A stretch of DNA of 30,703 nucleotides. Source: Dactylosporangium aurantiacum (lineage in GTDB: Bacteria; Actinomycetota; Actinomycetes; Mycobacteriales; Micromonosporaceae). The notes beneath the pieces were generated by a model. That model saw nothing but the letters and a program-made list of their open reading frames with translations. It was not told where the DNA came from and ran no database searches. Position 1 is the first letter of the stretch; each line of letters opens with the position of its first letter. The DNA lies in assembly GCF_000716715.1 (NCBI RefSeq), contig NZ_JNYJ01000080.1, positions 1-30,703 on the forward strand. The letters are read 5' to 3'. The translations under genes were made by a program, and so were the position numbers. Positions 14,834-22,836 of the stretch are shown here, piece by piece.

Positions 14834-16933
14834 GTGAAGAAGAGACTGCTCAGTATCGGCGCGGTCGCGCTGGCCGTCGCCGGCGCGCTCGCCTACCCGG
14901 TCCTGTCCGCCGACCGCTCCGCCGACGCCTCCGCCGCCTCCGACGACGTCATCGCCAACCTGTGGCTGTGGCCCTGGACGTCGGTCGCCACCGAGTGCAC
15001 CAACGTCCTCGGCCCCGCCGGCTACGGCGCCGTGCAGGTCGCCCCGCCGGAGGACTCGATCAGTGTGGCCGGCCACCCGTGGTGGGACATCTACCAGCCG
15101 GCCGCCTACGACCTCAACAGCCGCATGGGCACCCGCGCCCAGTTCGTGTCGATGGTCAACGCCTGCCACGCGGCCGGCGTCAAGGTGTACGTCGACGCCG
15201 TCATCAACCACATGACCGGCGCCAACCAGACCTCGACGACCGCGTACGGCCCGGCGTCGTTCACGAACAACTACAGCTACCCGAGTGCCGGCTACGGGTA
15301 CAACGACTTCCACCACAACGGCGGCGCCTGCCCCCAGGCCGACAACCAGATCCACGACTGGAACAACCAGACCGAGGTCTGGAACTGCCAGCTCCTCGGC
15401 CTGTCCGACCTCGCCACCGAGACCGACTACGTGCGCACGAAGATCGCCGGGTACCTCAACGACCTGCTCAGCGTGGGCGTCGACGGGTTCCGCGTCGACG
15501 CGGCCAAGCACATGGCCCAGGCCGACCTCGCCGCCATCAAGGGCAAGCTCACCAAGCCCGACGTGTACTGGGCGCAGGAGGTCATGCCCGGCGGCAGCGG
15601 CAACCTGTCCATGGCCGCCTACGAGTCCACCGGCGGCGTGCTCGAGTTCAACTACGCCACCAACCTCAAGAGCCAGTTCACCGGCAGCATCGCCAACCTG
15701 CAGACGTTCGGCACCAGCTGGGGCCTGCGCCCGTCGGACAAGGCGACCGCCTTCGTGTCCAACCACGACACCGAGCGCAACGGCTCCACACTCAGCTACA
15801 AGAACGGCAGCACCGACACCCTCGCCACCGTCTTCATGCTGGCCTGGAACTACGGCACCCCGAACGTGATGAGCTCCTTCAGCTTCACCAACAACGACGC
15901 GTCCCCACCGGCCGACGCCAACGGCTACGTCACCGCCGTCACCTGCGGCAGCGGCTGGGAGTGCCAGCACCGCCAGCGCTCCGTGCGCAACATGGTCGGC
16001 TTCCACAACGCCACCCGCGCCAGCTCGACCGTCGGCAACTGGTGGAGCGACGGCGCGAACGCGATCGCCTTCTCCCGCGGCGCGCTCGGCTGGACCCTCA
16101 TCAACAACGGCGGCGGGTCCGTCGCCGCCCGCACCTTCAGCACCGGCCTGCCCGCCGGCACGTACTGCGACGTCATCCACGGCGACTACACCGCCTCGAC
16201 CTCCTCCTGCAGCGGCCCGACGGTCACCGTCAACGGCTCCGGCCAGGCCACCGTCGGGGCGAACGCCAAGGACGCCGTCGCCATCCACGTCAACGCCCGG
16301 GTCACCGGCGGCACCCCCTCACCGACCCCGTCCACCTCGTCGCCGGCCCCGGCCGGGGTCACCTTCACCGTGACCGGCGCCCCCACCGGCAACCCCGTCT
16401 ACCTGATCGGCTCCGTCGCGGCGCTCGGCTCCTGGAACACCGCCAACGCCCTCCCGATGACCGCCGCCGGCGCCGCCTGGACCAGGACGGTGACCCTGCC
16501 GGCGAACACCGCCGTGGAGTACAAGTTCATCACCAAGACCGCCGCCGGCGCCGTCACCTGGGAGCCGGGCAGCAACCACACCTACACCGTCCCCGCCGGC
16601 GGCACGGGCACCGTCACCACCACCTGGAACGGCTCCACGACCACCCAGCCGGCGGTCACCTTCAACGCCACGGTCACCACGGTCCCCGGCCAGAACGTGT
16701 ACGTGGTCGGCTCGATCGCGGCCCTGGGCTCCTGGAACACGGCGAACGCGGTCGCCCTGTCCTCGGCCGGCTACCCCGTCTGGTCCGGCACCGTCACCAT
16801 GCCGGCCAACACCGCGGTCGAGTACAAGTTCATCAAGAAGGACGGCTCGGGCAACGTCACCTGGGAGAGCGGCGCCAACCGCACCCTGAACACCGGCACC
16901 GCCAACCAGACCGTCAACGCCACCTGGAAGTAG
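14834..16933 (+). CDS. Secreted alpha-amylase, GH13_32 with two CBM20 domains
   Basis: The 699-residue product begins at ATG 14834; GGGAGA lies just upstream. The signal peptide is MKKRLLSIGAVALAVAGALA, with cleavage in a Ser/Ala-rich stretch near residue 35. The catalytic domain has D222 (GFRVDAAKH), E249 (YWAQEVMPG) and D312 (SNHDTERN), all intact. A C-terminal beta domain, a TPSPTPSTSSPAPAG linker and two CBM20 starch-binding domains (about 510-605 and 612-699) follow. The CBM20 domains have YLIGSVAALGSWNTANAL and YVVGSIAALGSWNTANAV and EYKFI strands. The two are so alike that they probably arose by internal duplication. It is a paralogue of the opposite-strand amylase at 9533-11587. A very strong terminator lies 11 bases past the stop. 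Confidence 0.94.
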   Translation: MKKRLLSIGAVALAVAGALAYPVLSADRSADASAASDDVIANLWLWPWTSVATECTNVLGPAGYGAVQVAPPEDSISVAGHPWWDIYQPAAYDLNSRMGTRAQFVSMVNACHAAGVKVYVDAVINHMTGANQTSTTAYGPASFTNNYSYPSAGYGYNDFHHNGGACPQADNQIHDWNNQTEVWNCQLLGLSDLATETDYVRTKIAGYLNDLLSVGVDGFRVDAAKHMAQADLAAIKGKLTKPDVYWAQEVMPGGSGNLSMAAYESTGGVLEFNYATNLKSQFTGSIANLQTFGTSWGLRPSDKATAFVSNHDTERNGSTLSYKNGSTDTLATVFMLAWNYGTPNVMSSFSFTNNDASPPADANGYVTAVTCGSGWECQHRQRSVRNMVGFHNATRASSTVGNWWSDGANAIAFSRGALGWTLINNGGGSVAARTFSTGLPAGTYCDVIHGDYTASTSSCSGPTVTVNGSGQATVGANAKDAVAIHVNARVTGGTPSPTPSTSSPAPAGVTFTVTGAPTGNPVYLIGSVAALGSWNTANALPMTAAGAAWTRTVTLPANTAVEYKFITKTAAGAVTWEPGSNHTYTVPAGGTGTVTTTWNGSTTTQPAVTFNATVTTVPGQNVYVVGSIAALGSWNTANAVALSSAGYPVWSGTVTMPANTAVEYKFIKKDGSGNVTWESGANRTLNTGTANQTVNATWK

Positions 16934-16943
16934 CCGCCGCCAG

Positions 16944-16982
16944 GGCGAACGGCGGATCCGGCCACCGGATCCGCCGTTCGCC
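16944..16982 (+). terminator. Strong hairpin terminator of the amylase pair
   Basis: An exact 18-bp stem (16944-16961 with 16965-16982, centred on GGATCCGG/CCGGATCC) closes a three-base loop (CCA), 11 bases after the TAG at 16931-16933. It is followed by GCTGTTAC, without a long U-run. Confidence 0.85.
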
Positions 16983-17368
16983 GCTGTTACAGAAGTCCGG
17001 TCGGAGTCGCATGAGCGATTCGTGTAGGGCGACAACGTCCTCCGCGACCACAGCCCACCCAGCGGTGTTCCCGCACCGCGGGGTCGTTCCTCAGTGGGAT
17101 GGTTCCTGGTTTTGAACCTCTCGGCGGTGTGGCACTACCGAATGATGCCCTCGACGGCGGTGGAACATGTGAGGACGGCGGCCGGGGAACATCACCGCGA
17201 CCACGGCACGGACCGCAACCACGCAACCCATGCGCGCGGCCTCCTGGCCGTGCGGAACCACAAAGTCCCTTGGCCTGAACATATACCTATAAAAGGTGCA
17301 GAGGACCCGCACGCGGCCCGCAACGGCGGCCCGCAGCGCATCGGTCATCCAGGGGCGATGCTGCCGCG
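16983..17368. other. 386-bp intergenic region without a recognisable gene
   Basis: Both neighbours end here: the amylase terminator on the left, the M16 peptidase stop on the right. No ORF with convincing codon use or a ribosome site was found on either strand. A patch around 17278-17297 (ACATATACCTATAAAAGGTG) is strikingly AT-rich for this genome and could hold a -10 element on either strand. I could not match the sequence to a riboswitch, tRNA or known small RNA. Confidence 0.5.
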
Positions 17369-18931
17369 TCAGACCGGCGGGAACGCACCACCGGGCGGGA
17401 GCACCGTGATGGTCCGCGGGCTCCCGCCGGCGGGGGCAGGAAACGGACCGGTGGACGGAAACGTGCCGGTGGCAGGTGCCGGCGACGGGCGGGGAATGTC
17501 GGCCGGGTTGCGGGCCGGCATCGGCAGGACGATCGACGGGTCGACGGACCGGTCGATGCGGGCGGCGGTGTCGGCCGGCGCGCCGAACAGCGCCGGGTCG
17601 ACCAGCACCGCGATCCCGTCCAGGCCGATCAGCTGCCGCGCGCCGTCCGGCCACGCGTGCACCACCGCGCAGGAGCGGTAGCGGACCGTCGCCCGGCACT
17701 CGCCGACGACGACGCTGACCCCGTCGGCGCCGAGGACGAGCGAGGCGCCGGAGCCGTCGACCGCCCGGTAGGTGTGCCCGGGGACGGCGTCCGTGGACGT
17801 CGTCGGCGCCGCCGCGAACCCGGCCCAGTCGGCGCGGCTGTCCGGCGGCACCTGCAGCAGCCCCGAGCCGAGGACCTGCAGCGCGGCGTCGTGCACGTCG
17901 GCGAGGGTGACGGCGTACAGCTGGGCGCGCAGCTCGTCCAGGGTGCGCAGCCGCGCGCCGGTGAGCAGGTCGGTGGCCAGGCCCGGCAGCCGGCCGGCGG
18001 GCGCGTCGGGGTGGCGCAGCGCCTCGTCGCGTTTCGTGCGGACCGCGTCGAGCTCGGCCTGGGTGATCCGGCCGACCCGGAACCCGGCGAGGACGTCGAC
18101 GAAACCGCCGACGACCGCGCCCTGCTTCTCCGGCACCGCGTCGGCGAACGCGGTGACCACGGCCATGCCGTCGCCGCGCGGGTCGTAGGAGGCGCTCGCC
18201 GCGTACGACAGGCCGCCCTCCTGCCGCAGCGACCGGAACAGCTCCCGCTCCAGCATCAGCGCGAACAGCGAACCCGCCACGTGCCGGCGCATGACGCCGT
18301 CGAAGACGACGCCGCCGGGGACGCCGGTGAAGTACGCCGGGGTCACCGGCAGCACCGTCGAGGCGGCCGGCACCGGGCGGAGCACGCCGGGCGGCAGGCG
18401 CAGCCGCAGGCCCGGCGGGACCCGGTCGCCGGAGATCCACAGCACCGCGTTCGCGCGGGTGAACCAGGCGTTCGCCCAGGCCCGCACGTCGTCGGGGCCG
18501 AGCCGGTCGATGCCCCACTCGGGGTAGCCGACCAGGCCGTAGTGCTGGGCGCCGTGCCGCCACATCGGCAGCATCCGGTTGACGCCGCCGCCGCGCCCGG
18601 CCGCCTCGGTGCGCAGGATCGCCTTCTCCGTCTCCAGCCGCTGCACCGGCAGGTCGGCGAGGGAGTCGCAGACCATCTCCAGGTACGTCACGATGTCGCG
18701 CTCGCTGCCCTGCATGTGGAAGTGGGTGACGACGCTGCCGGTGGCGCCGTTGTAGTGGTAGTCGGCGACGCCGTGCCGGTGCAGCGCGAGATGCTCGACG
18801 AGGTGTGTGATGCCGATGCGGGCGGCGCCCTCGTCGACCAGGCCGACCCGGAAGGTCAGCCCGGCGGTCATCGGGCCGGAGCTCGGCGCGAGCAGCGTCG
18901 GGACGCCGTCGACGTCGGTGCGGTGCAGCAC
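17369..18931 (-). CDS. M16-family (insulinase-like) zinc peptidase
   Basis: The 520-residue product starts at GTG 18931, with GAGAGG eight bases upstream; a longer GTG at 18961 would overlap the previous gene. The inverted zinc motif HxxEH is intact as H43-L-V-E46-H47. The E102-x6-E109 pair downstream supplies the third ligand. A second, non-catalytic M16-type half follows, with LFRSLRQEGGLSYAASASYD, the R...GLxY element typical of the substrate-binding half, and ITQAELDAVRTKRDEAL. The last 60 residues are Pro-rich (PRPSPAPATG, PFPAPAGGSP) and look disordered. There is no signal peptide, so it is probably cytoplasmic. It forms a two-gene unit with the DUF4034-like gene, four bases between stop and start. 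Its link to sugar use is unclear; it may be an unrelated insertion in the locus. Confidence 0.8.
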   Translation of the reverse strand: MLHRTDVDGVPTLLAPSSGPMTAGLTFRVGLVDEGAARIGITHLVEHLALHRHGVADYHYNGATGSVVTHFHMQGSERDIVTYLEMVCDSLADLPVQRLETEKAILRTEAAGRGGGVNRMLPMWRHGAQHYGLVGYPEWGIDRLGPDDVRAWANAWFTRANAVLWISGDRVPPGLRLRLPPGVLRPVPAASTVLPVTPAYFTGVPGGVVFDGVMRRHVAGSLFALMLERELFRSLRQEGGLSYAASASYDPRGDGMAVVTAFADAVPEKQGAVVGGFVDVLAGFRVGRITQAELDAVRTKRDEALRHPDAPAGRLPGLATDLLTGARLRTLDELRAQLYAVTLADVHDAALQVLGSGLLQVPPDSRADWAGFAAAPTTSTDAVPGHTYRAVDGSGASLVLGADGVSVVVGECRATVRYRSCAVVHAWPDGARQLIGLDGIAVLVDPALFGAPADTAARIDRSVDPSIVLPMPARNPADIPRPSPAPATGTFPSTGPFPAPAGGSPRTITVLPPGGAFPPV

Positions 18932-18935
18932 GGGA

Positions 18936-19889
18936 TCAGCCTCTCGCCAGCGCGCGGTCACGGAGGTTGGCGTACGTTGTGCCGGGCTTGTCGAAGTACG
19001 ACGCCCACAGCGGGGTGCGCCGCCCGGCGAGGGCGCGGAAGTGCGGCGCCGCGGCCGCGTGGTCGCCGATGAGGGAGAACAGCATCGCGAGGTAGTCGTG
19101 CGCGGTGTGGAACCGGTAGCCGCCCTGGAACGCGGGGTGCCGCACGGTCTGGTCGGCGACCTGGTGGATCTGCGCGACGACGGCCGGGGCGCGCAGCAGC
19201 GCCGTGCCCTCGGCGTCGGAGCCGGCGGCGTGGAAGCGCTCCATGTGCCCGGCGAGCACCGCCAGCGGCCCGAGCGACCCGGCCGGTGCGGTGCGCAGCA
19301 GCTCGGCGCCGAACTCGGACACCTTCTCCCACGAGCCGCCCCACTTCGGCTGCAGCTGCTGCACGAGGTGGTACCCGGCGATGTACGAGTGCGGGTGGTG
19401 CGCGCCGAGCCGGTCGTAGCGCCGGCGGGCCTCGTCGTGGCCGAGCGAGATGCCCCGGCAGATGATCATCCGCTCCAGCCAGGCGTAACCCTGCCGCGGG
19501 TCGCGCGCGGTGACCTCGATGAGGATCTGCTCGGCCCGGTTGAGGTACTCGTGGAAGCCGGCCCACTGCTGCCGGGTCACGCTCCTGGCCCAGCCGGTGC
19601 CGCGGATGTTCCAGCCGTGGCGCACGGTGCGGACCCCGAGGACGGTCTGCGCCAGCGTCCAGGACGGGTCGGTGACCGGCACCCGCTGGAGCAGCTGGTC
19701 ACTCAGGCGGTCCTCCACCTGGCCGCACGCCACCGCGAGGTCGTCGAGGCGGTGCAGGCCGCCGAGGAACGCCGCGACGGCCGGCCAGTCACCCCGGTCG
19801 GCGTCGGCGGTCAGCCGCCGCAGCTCGGTGAAGAGGTCGGCCGGCTGGCTCTCCGGCACCGGCATCTGAAACGGCACGGCGCGGAGCAT
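18936..19889 (-). CDS. DUF4034-like helical-repeat protein
   Basis: The 317-residue product starts at ATG 19889; ATG at residue 9 (MPVPESQPADLF) is an alternative, and no clear ribosome site decides. It is all-helical, with TPR-like content. The segment YIAGYHLVQQLQPKWGGSWEKVSEFGAELLRTAPAGS closely follows the pattern I know from DUF4034 proteins of Streptomyces (ALQYLCAKW-GS, then AP-GS). No catalytic motif, signal peptide or membrane segment is present. Function is unknown; repeat proteins of this type usually bind other proteins. It is translated just ahead of the M16 peptidase, so the two may act together, for instance as a peptidase and its partner. That is inference from spacing only. 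Confidence 0.6.
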   Translation of the reverse strand: MLRAVPFQMPVPESQPADLFTELRRLTADADRGDWPAVAAFLGGLHRLDDLAVACGQVEDRLSDQLLQRVPVTDPSWTLAQTVLGVRTVRHGWNIRGTGWARSVTRQQWAGFHEYLNRAEQILIEVTARDPRQGYAWLERMIICRGISLGHDEARRRYDRLGAHHPHSYIAGYHLVQQLQPKWGGSWEKVSEFGAELLRTAPAGSLGPLAVLAGHMERFHAAGSDAEGTALLRAPAVVAQIHQVADQTVRHPAFQGGYRFHTAHDYLAMLFSLIGDHAAAAPHFRALAGRRTPLWASYFDKPGTTYANLRDRALARG

Positions 19890-19900
19890 ATGCGAGCCGG

Positions 19901-19943
19901 CGCCGTCCCGATGCCCCCCGCGAGGGCCGGCATCGGGACGGCG
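19901..19943 (-). terminator. Hairpin terminator after the alpha-glucosidase gene
   Basis: CGCCGTCCCGATGCC (19901-19915) pairs exactly with GGCATCGGGACGGCG (19929-19943): a 15-bp stem with a 13-base loop. It begins eight bases past the stop of the minus-strand glucosidase gene. It also sits about 12 bases upstream of the next start, so it separates the two units. Confidence 0.75.
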
Positions 19944-19950
19944 GGACGGC

Positions 19951-21468
19951 CTATGCGCGCAGCCAGACCGCCGCGTTCGGGGGCAGCTGGCCGTCCGCCG
20001 GCTCGACGCTTCCCAGCACGACCTCGCCCGCCGGCACGGGCACCGCGGCGGCCGACAGGTTGACCACGCAGCGGACCCCGGCGCGGGAGAAGTCCAGGAC
20101 GTCCGCGGGCGCGGAGTGCCACGTGAGCGGGCCCGAGAAGGTGCGACGCAGGTGCAGGGCCGTGCGGTACAGCTCCAGGAACGACGACGGCACGCCCTGC
20201 TGCGCCGAGACGGCCAGGCCGGCCCAGTCGGGCTGGGGGAGCCAGGAGCGGCCGGTCGCCGAGAAGCCGTACGCCGGCAGGGAGGCGTCCCAGGGCAGCG
20301 GCACGCGGCAGCCGTCGCGGCCCGGGTCGGTGCCGCCGGAGCGGTGCCACACGGGGTCCTGGCGGGCGTCGGCCGGCAGGTCCAGCACCTCCGGCAGGCC
20401 CAGCTCCTCGCCCTGGTACAGGTAGACCGAGCCGGGCAGGGCCAGCATGAGCAGGGCCGCGGCGCGGGCGACGGCGGCGGAGCCGAAGCGGGTCACGTGG
20501 CGGGGCTTGTCGTGGTTGGACAGCACCCACGTGGTCGGCGCGCCCACGCTGTCGGCGGCCTCGACGCAGGAGTCGATCGTCGAGCGCAGCTCGGGGGCGG
20601 ACCAGGGCGCGGCGAGGAAGTCGAAGTTGAACGCCTGGTGCAGCTCGTCGGGGGCGACGTACCGGGCCAGCCGCAGCGGGGTCGACGCCCACGCCTCGGC
20701 GACGGCCATCCGGTCGCCGGGGTAGGAGTCCAGGATCTTGCGCCAGGCGCGGTAGACCTCGTGCACGCCGTCCTGGTCGAAGTACGGCAGCGGCTTGCGG
20801 CCGAGCAGCCCGATCTGCTGCGGGTGCCCGACGGACGGCAGTCCGGCCTGCTTGACCATGCCGTGCGCGACGTCGACGCGGAACCCGTCGACGCCCCGGT
20901 CGAGCCAGAAGCGCAGCACCGACTCGAACTCGGCGCGCACGTCGGCGTTGTCCCAGTTCAGGTCCGGCTGGCCGGGGTCGAACAGGTGCAGGTACCACTC
21001 GCCGTCGGCGGTACGGGTCCAGGCGCGGCCGCCGAAGACGGACTCCCAGTCGTTCGGCGGCTCCTCGGACGACGGCCGGAAGATGTACCGGTCGCGCTCC
21101 AGCGAGCCCGGTCCGGCGGCGAGCGCCTCGGTGAACCAGGCGTGCCGCGACGAGGTGTGGTTGGGCACGATGTCGACGATGACGCGGATGTCGAGGGCGT
21201 GCGCCGCGGCGAGCATCGCGTCGAAGTCGTCGAGCGTGCCGAACATCGGGTCCACGTCGCGGTAGTCGGCGACGTCGTAGCCGCCGTCGACCATCGGGGA
21301 GCGGTAGAACGGCGTCAGCCAGATCGCGTCGACGCCGAGGTCCTTGAGGTACGGCAGCCGCTCCCGCAGCCCGATGAGGTCGCCCTCACCGTCGCCGTTG
21401 CCGTCGGCGAAGCTGCGGACGTAGATCTCGTAGATGGCAGCGGTGCGCCACCAGTTGGAAGAAGGCAC
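19951..21468 (-). CDS. aglA: Intracellular alpha-glucosidase, GH13 (AglA-like)
   Basis: The 505-residue product starts at GTG 21468 with AAGGGA upstream. There is no signal peptide, so it acts in the cytoplasm on imported maltose and maltodextrins. It begins WWRTAAIYEIYVRSFADGNGDGEGDL, the hallmark of GH13 alpha-glucosidases and oligo-1,6-glucosidases. The catalytic residues are D199 (GFRVDVAH), E258 (MAVAEAWA) and D320 (LSNHDKPR). The closest pattern I know is the AglA/GH13_30 group of actinomycetes, which removes terminal alpha-1,4-linked glucose. It lies 55 bases behind malR on the same strand and is probably cotranscribed with it. Trehalose synthase is less likely, because that family is longer and starts differently. 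The symbol is by analogy. Confidence 0.88.
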   Translation of the reverse strand: MPSSNWWRTAAIYEIYVRSFADGNGDGEGDLIGLRERLPYLKDLGVDAIWLTPFYRSPMVDGGYDVADYRDVDPMFGTLDDFDAMLAAAHALDIRVIVDIVPNHTSSRHAWFTEALAAGPGSLERDRYIFRPSSEEPPNDWESVFGGRAWTRTADGEWYLHLFDPGQPDLNWDNADVRAEFESVLRFWLDRGVDGFRVDVAHGMVKQAGLPSVGHPQQIGLLGRKPLPYFDQDGVHEVYRAWRKILDSYPGDRMAVAEAWASTPLRLARYVAPDELHQAFNFDFLAAPWSAPELRSTIDSCVEAADSVGAPTTWVLSNHDKPRHVTRFGSAAVARAAALLMLALPGSVYLYQGEELGLPEVLDLPADARQDPVWHRSGGTDPGRDGCRVPLPWDASLPAYGFSATGRSWLPQPDWAGLAVSAQQGVPSSFLELYRTALHLRRTFSGPLTWHSAPADVLDFSRAGVRCVVNLSAAAVPVPAGEVVLGSVEPADGQLPPNAAVWLRA

Positions 21469-21470
21469 GG

Positions 21471-21490
21471 TGAAGGGTCCCTTGCACTGA
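21471..21490 (-). promoter_or_regulatory. Palindrome at the alpha-glucosidase ribosome site
   Basis: AAGGGTCCCTT (21473-21483) is a perfect dyad that contains the presumed ribosome site of the glucosidase gene. CTTGCA beside it (21481-21486) gives a MalR-like half site. It could be an internal operator or a small hairpin that masks the ribosome site. Confidence 0.3.
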
Positions 21491-21523
21491 AGGCCGGAGG
21501 ATGACGAGCGATGAAAGAAGACG

Positions 21524-22537
21524 TCAGCGGGCGACGATGCCCGTCGAGCCGCGGACCACGAGCTCGGGGTTGAACAGGAACTCCGAGTGCGGGGTCGGCT
21601 GCCCGTTGATGGTGTCGATGAGGGCGCGCACGGCGGCGTTGGACATCGCCCGGACCGGCTGCCGCAGGGTCGTCAGCGGCGGGTCGGTGAAGGCGATGAG
21701 CAGCGAGTCGTCGTAGCCGACCACGGAGACGTCCTTGGGCACCGACAGGCCGCGGGCACGCGCGGCGCGGATCGCGCCGAGCGCCATCAGGTCGGAGCCG
21801 CAGACGAGGCCGGTCGCACCGCGCGCGATGAGCCGGTCCGCGGCGGCGGCGCCGCCCTCGACGCCGAAGAGCGACAGCTCGACCATCTCGTCGAGGCCGT
21901 GGCGCTGCATCGCCGCGCGGTATCCGGTGAGCTTGCGCTGCACCGGCAGGTAACGGTCGGGGCCGGAGATGAGACCGATGCGCGTGTGGCCGAGCGAGGC
22001 CAGGTGGTCGACCGCGGTCTGGCTGGCGAGCCGGTCGTCGCAGGAGATGCAGGGCGCGTCGAGGCCCGCGACGTAGCCGGTGATCATGACGATCGGCAGG
22101 GGCCGGTCGATCAGCTTGCGGTAGCGGTCGTGGTCCGCGGTGGTGTCGGCGTGCAGGCCGGAGATGAAGATGATCCCGGCGACGGACCGGTCCAGCAGCA
22201 TCTCGACATACTCGTCCTCGGTCACGCCGCCCGGGGTCTGCGTGCATAGCACCGGCGTGAAACCGTGCTGCGCGAGGGCCGACTCGATGATCTGGGCGAA
22301 GAGCGGGAAGATGGGGTTCTCCAGCTCCGGCGTGACCAGCCCGACGAGGCCCGCGCTGCGCTTGCGCAGCCGCTCGGGGCGCTCGTAGCCGAGCACGTCG
22401 AGCGCGGTGAGGACGGCCTGCCGCGTGTCCGCGCTGACGCCGGCGCGGTTGTTGAGCACGCGGGACACCGTCGCCTCGCTGACCTCCGCCTGCCGGGCGA
22501 TGTCAGCGAGCCGGGCACGGGGTGGCTCGGTGGACAT
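21524..22537 (-). CDS. malR: LacI-family maltose regulator MalR
   Basis: The 337-residue product starts at ATG 22537 (MSTEPPRARLADIARQ). The LacI helix-turn-helix is at residues 9-35 (LADIARQAEVSEATVSRVLN), followed by the hinge region (RERLRKRSAG-type) and a periplasmic-binding-like effector domain. The run SAGLVGLVTPELENPIFPLF and TQTPGGVTEDE with GLHADT agree closely with MalR/Reg1 of Streptomyces as I recall it. Known role: it represses malEFG and amylase genes when maltodextrins are absent. It is divergent from malE across 299 bp and probably cotranscribed with the alpha-glucosidase. A promoter with TACAGT ending six bases before the ATG suggests a leaderless transcript. Longer in-frame starts exist (to 22585) but would add residues outside the family pattern. 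Confidence 0.88.
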   Translation of the reverse strand: MSTEPPRARLADIARQAEVSEATVSRVLNNRAGVSADTRQAVLTALDVLGYERPERLRKRSAGLVGLVTPELENPIFPLFAQIIESALAQHGFTPVLCTQTPGGVTEDEYVEMLLDRSVAGIIFISGLHADTTADHDRYRKLIDRPLPIVMITGYVAGLDAPCISCDDRLASQTAVDHLASLGHTRIGLISGPDRYLPVQRKLTGYRAAMQRHGLDEMVELSLFGVEGGAAAADRLIARGATGLVCGSDLMALGAIRAARARGLSVPKDVSVVGYDDSLLIAFTDPPLTTLRQPVRAMSNAAVRALIDTINGQPTPHSEFLFNPELVVRGSTGIVAR

Positions 22538-22543
22538 AGGGCG

Positions 22544-22573
22544 ACTGTAGAGCATCCAACCGCCGTTTGTGAA
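22544..22573 (-). promoter_or_regulatory. Putative malR promoter
   Basis: On the minus strand TTCACA (plus 22568-22573), an 18-bp spacer and TACAGT (plus 22544-22549) precede the ATG at 22537. The -10 box ends only six bases from the ATG, so the transcript is likely leaderless. The same TACAGT hexamer is used in the minus-strand amylase promoter. Confidence 0.45.
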
Positions 22574-22580
22574 AGGTCGA

Positions 22581-22613
22581 TGCAAGGTCTTTCATTCCCA
22601 GCAAGGTCTTGCT
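22581..22613. promoter_or_regulatory. malO: Twin MalR-type operators in the malR-malE gap
   Basis: TGCAAGGTCTTTCA (22581-22594) and AGCAAGGTCTTGCT (22600-22613) share GCAAGGTCTT, spaced 19 bp apart, about two helical turns. The second is a perfect dyad (AGCAAG/CTTGCT). A fitting malE promoter is TTGCTA (22609-22614), 16-bp spacer, TACGGG (22631-22636), so the second operator overlaps its -35 box. Similar core: TGCAAAGTCTTGCA at 11622-11635. Confidence 0.65.
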
Positions 22614-22631
22614 AGCGTTCGGCCACGGCGT

Positions 22632-22665
22632 ACGGGTGTCGTTGGAATCGCGACCCGACACCCGT
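22632..22665 (+). other. Inverted repeat in the malE leader
   Basis: ACGGGTGTCG (22632-22641) pairs exactly with CGACACCCGT (22656-22665) around a 14-base spacer. It lies in the roughly 200-base presumed untranslated leader of malE. It could be an RNA stem-loop or a second protein-binding site. TGCAC follows three times at 22728, 22737 and 22747. Confidence 0.45.
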
Positions 22666-22836
22666 CCGCCTCACACCCCGCTCTGGCATTGCCACGTGGC
22701 TCCGCGAGGAGACCGCGCACCACACCCTGCACACCTTGCACGCCTTTGCACCGCGGCCCCAGCCGTGCGGCCCCGCGTGGGCCCGCCCGACGCCGCGGCG
22801 ACGAGGCACACCCCTGTCCGAACAGGAGAAACCCCC

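Noticed and set aside
16944..16982. Long perfect inverted repeat as the end of an insertion element
   Set aside because: Position just after a stop codon, three-base loop and single occurrence fit a terminator.
17278..17297. AT-rich spot as part of a tRNA or riboswitch
   Set aside because: No cloverleaf, T-loop or known riboswitch core could be found around it.
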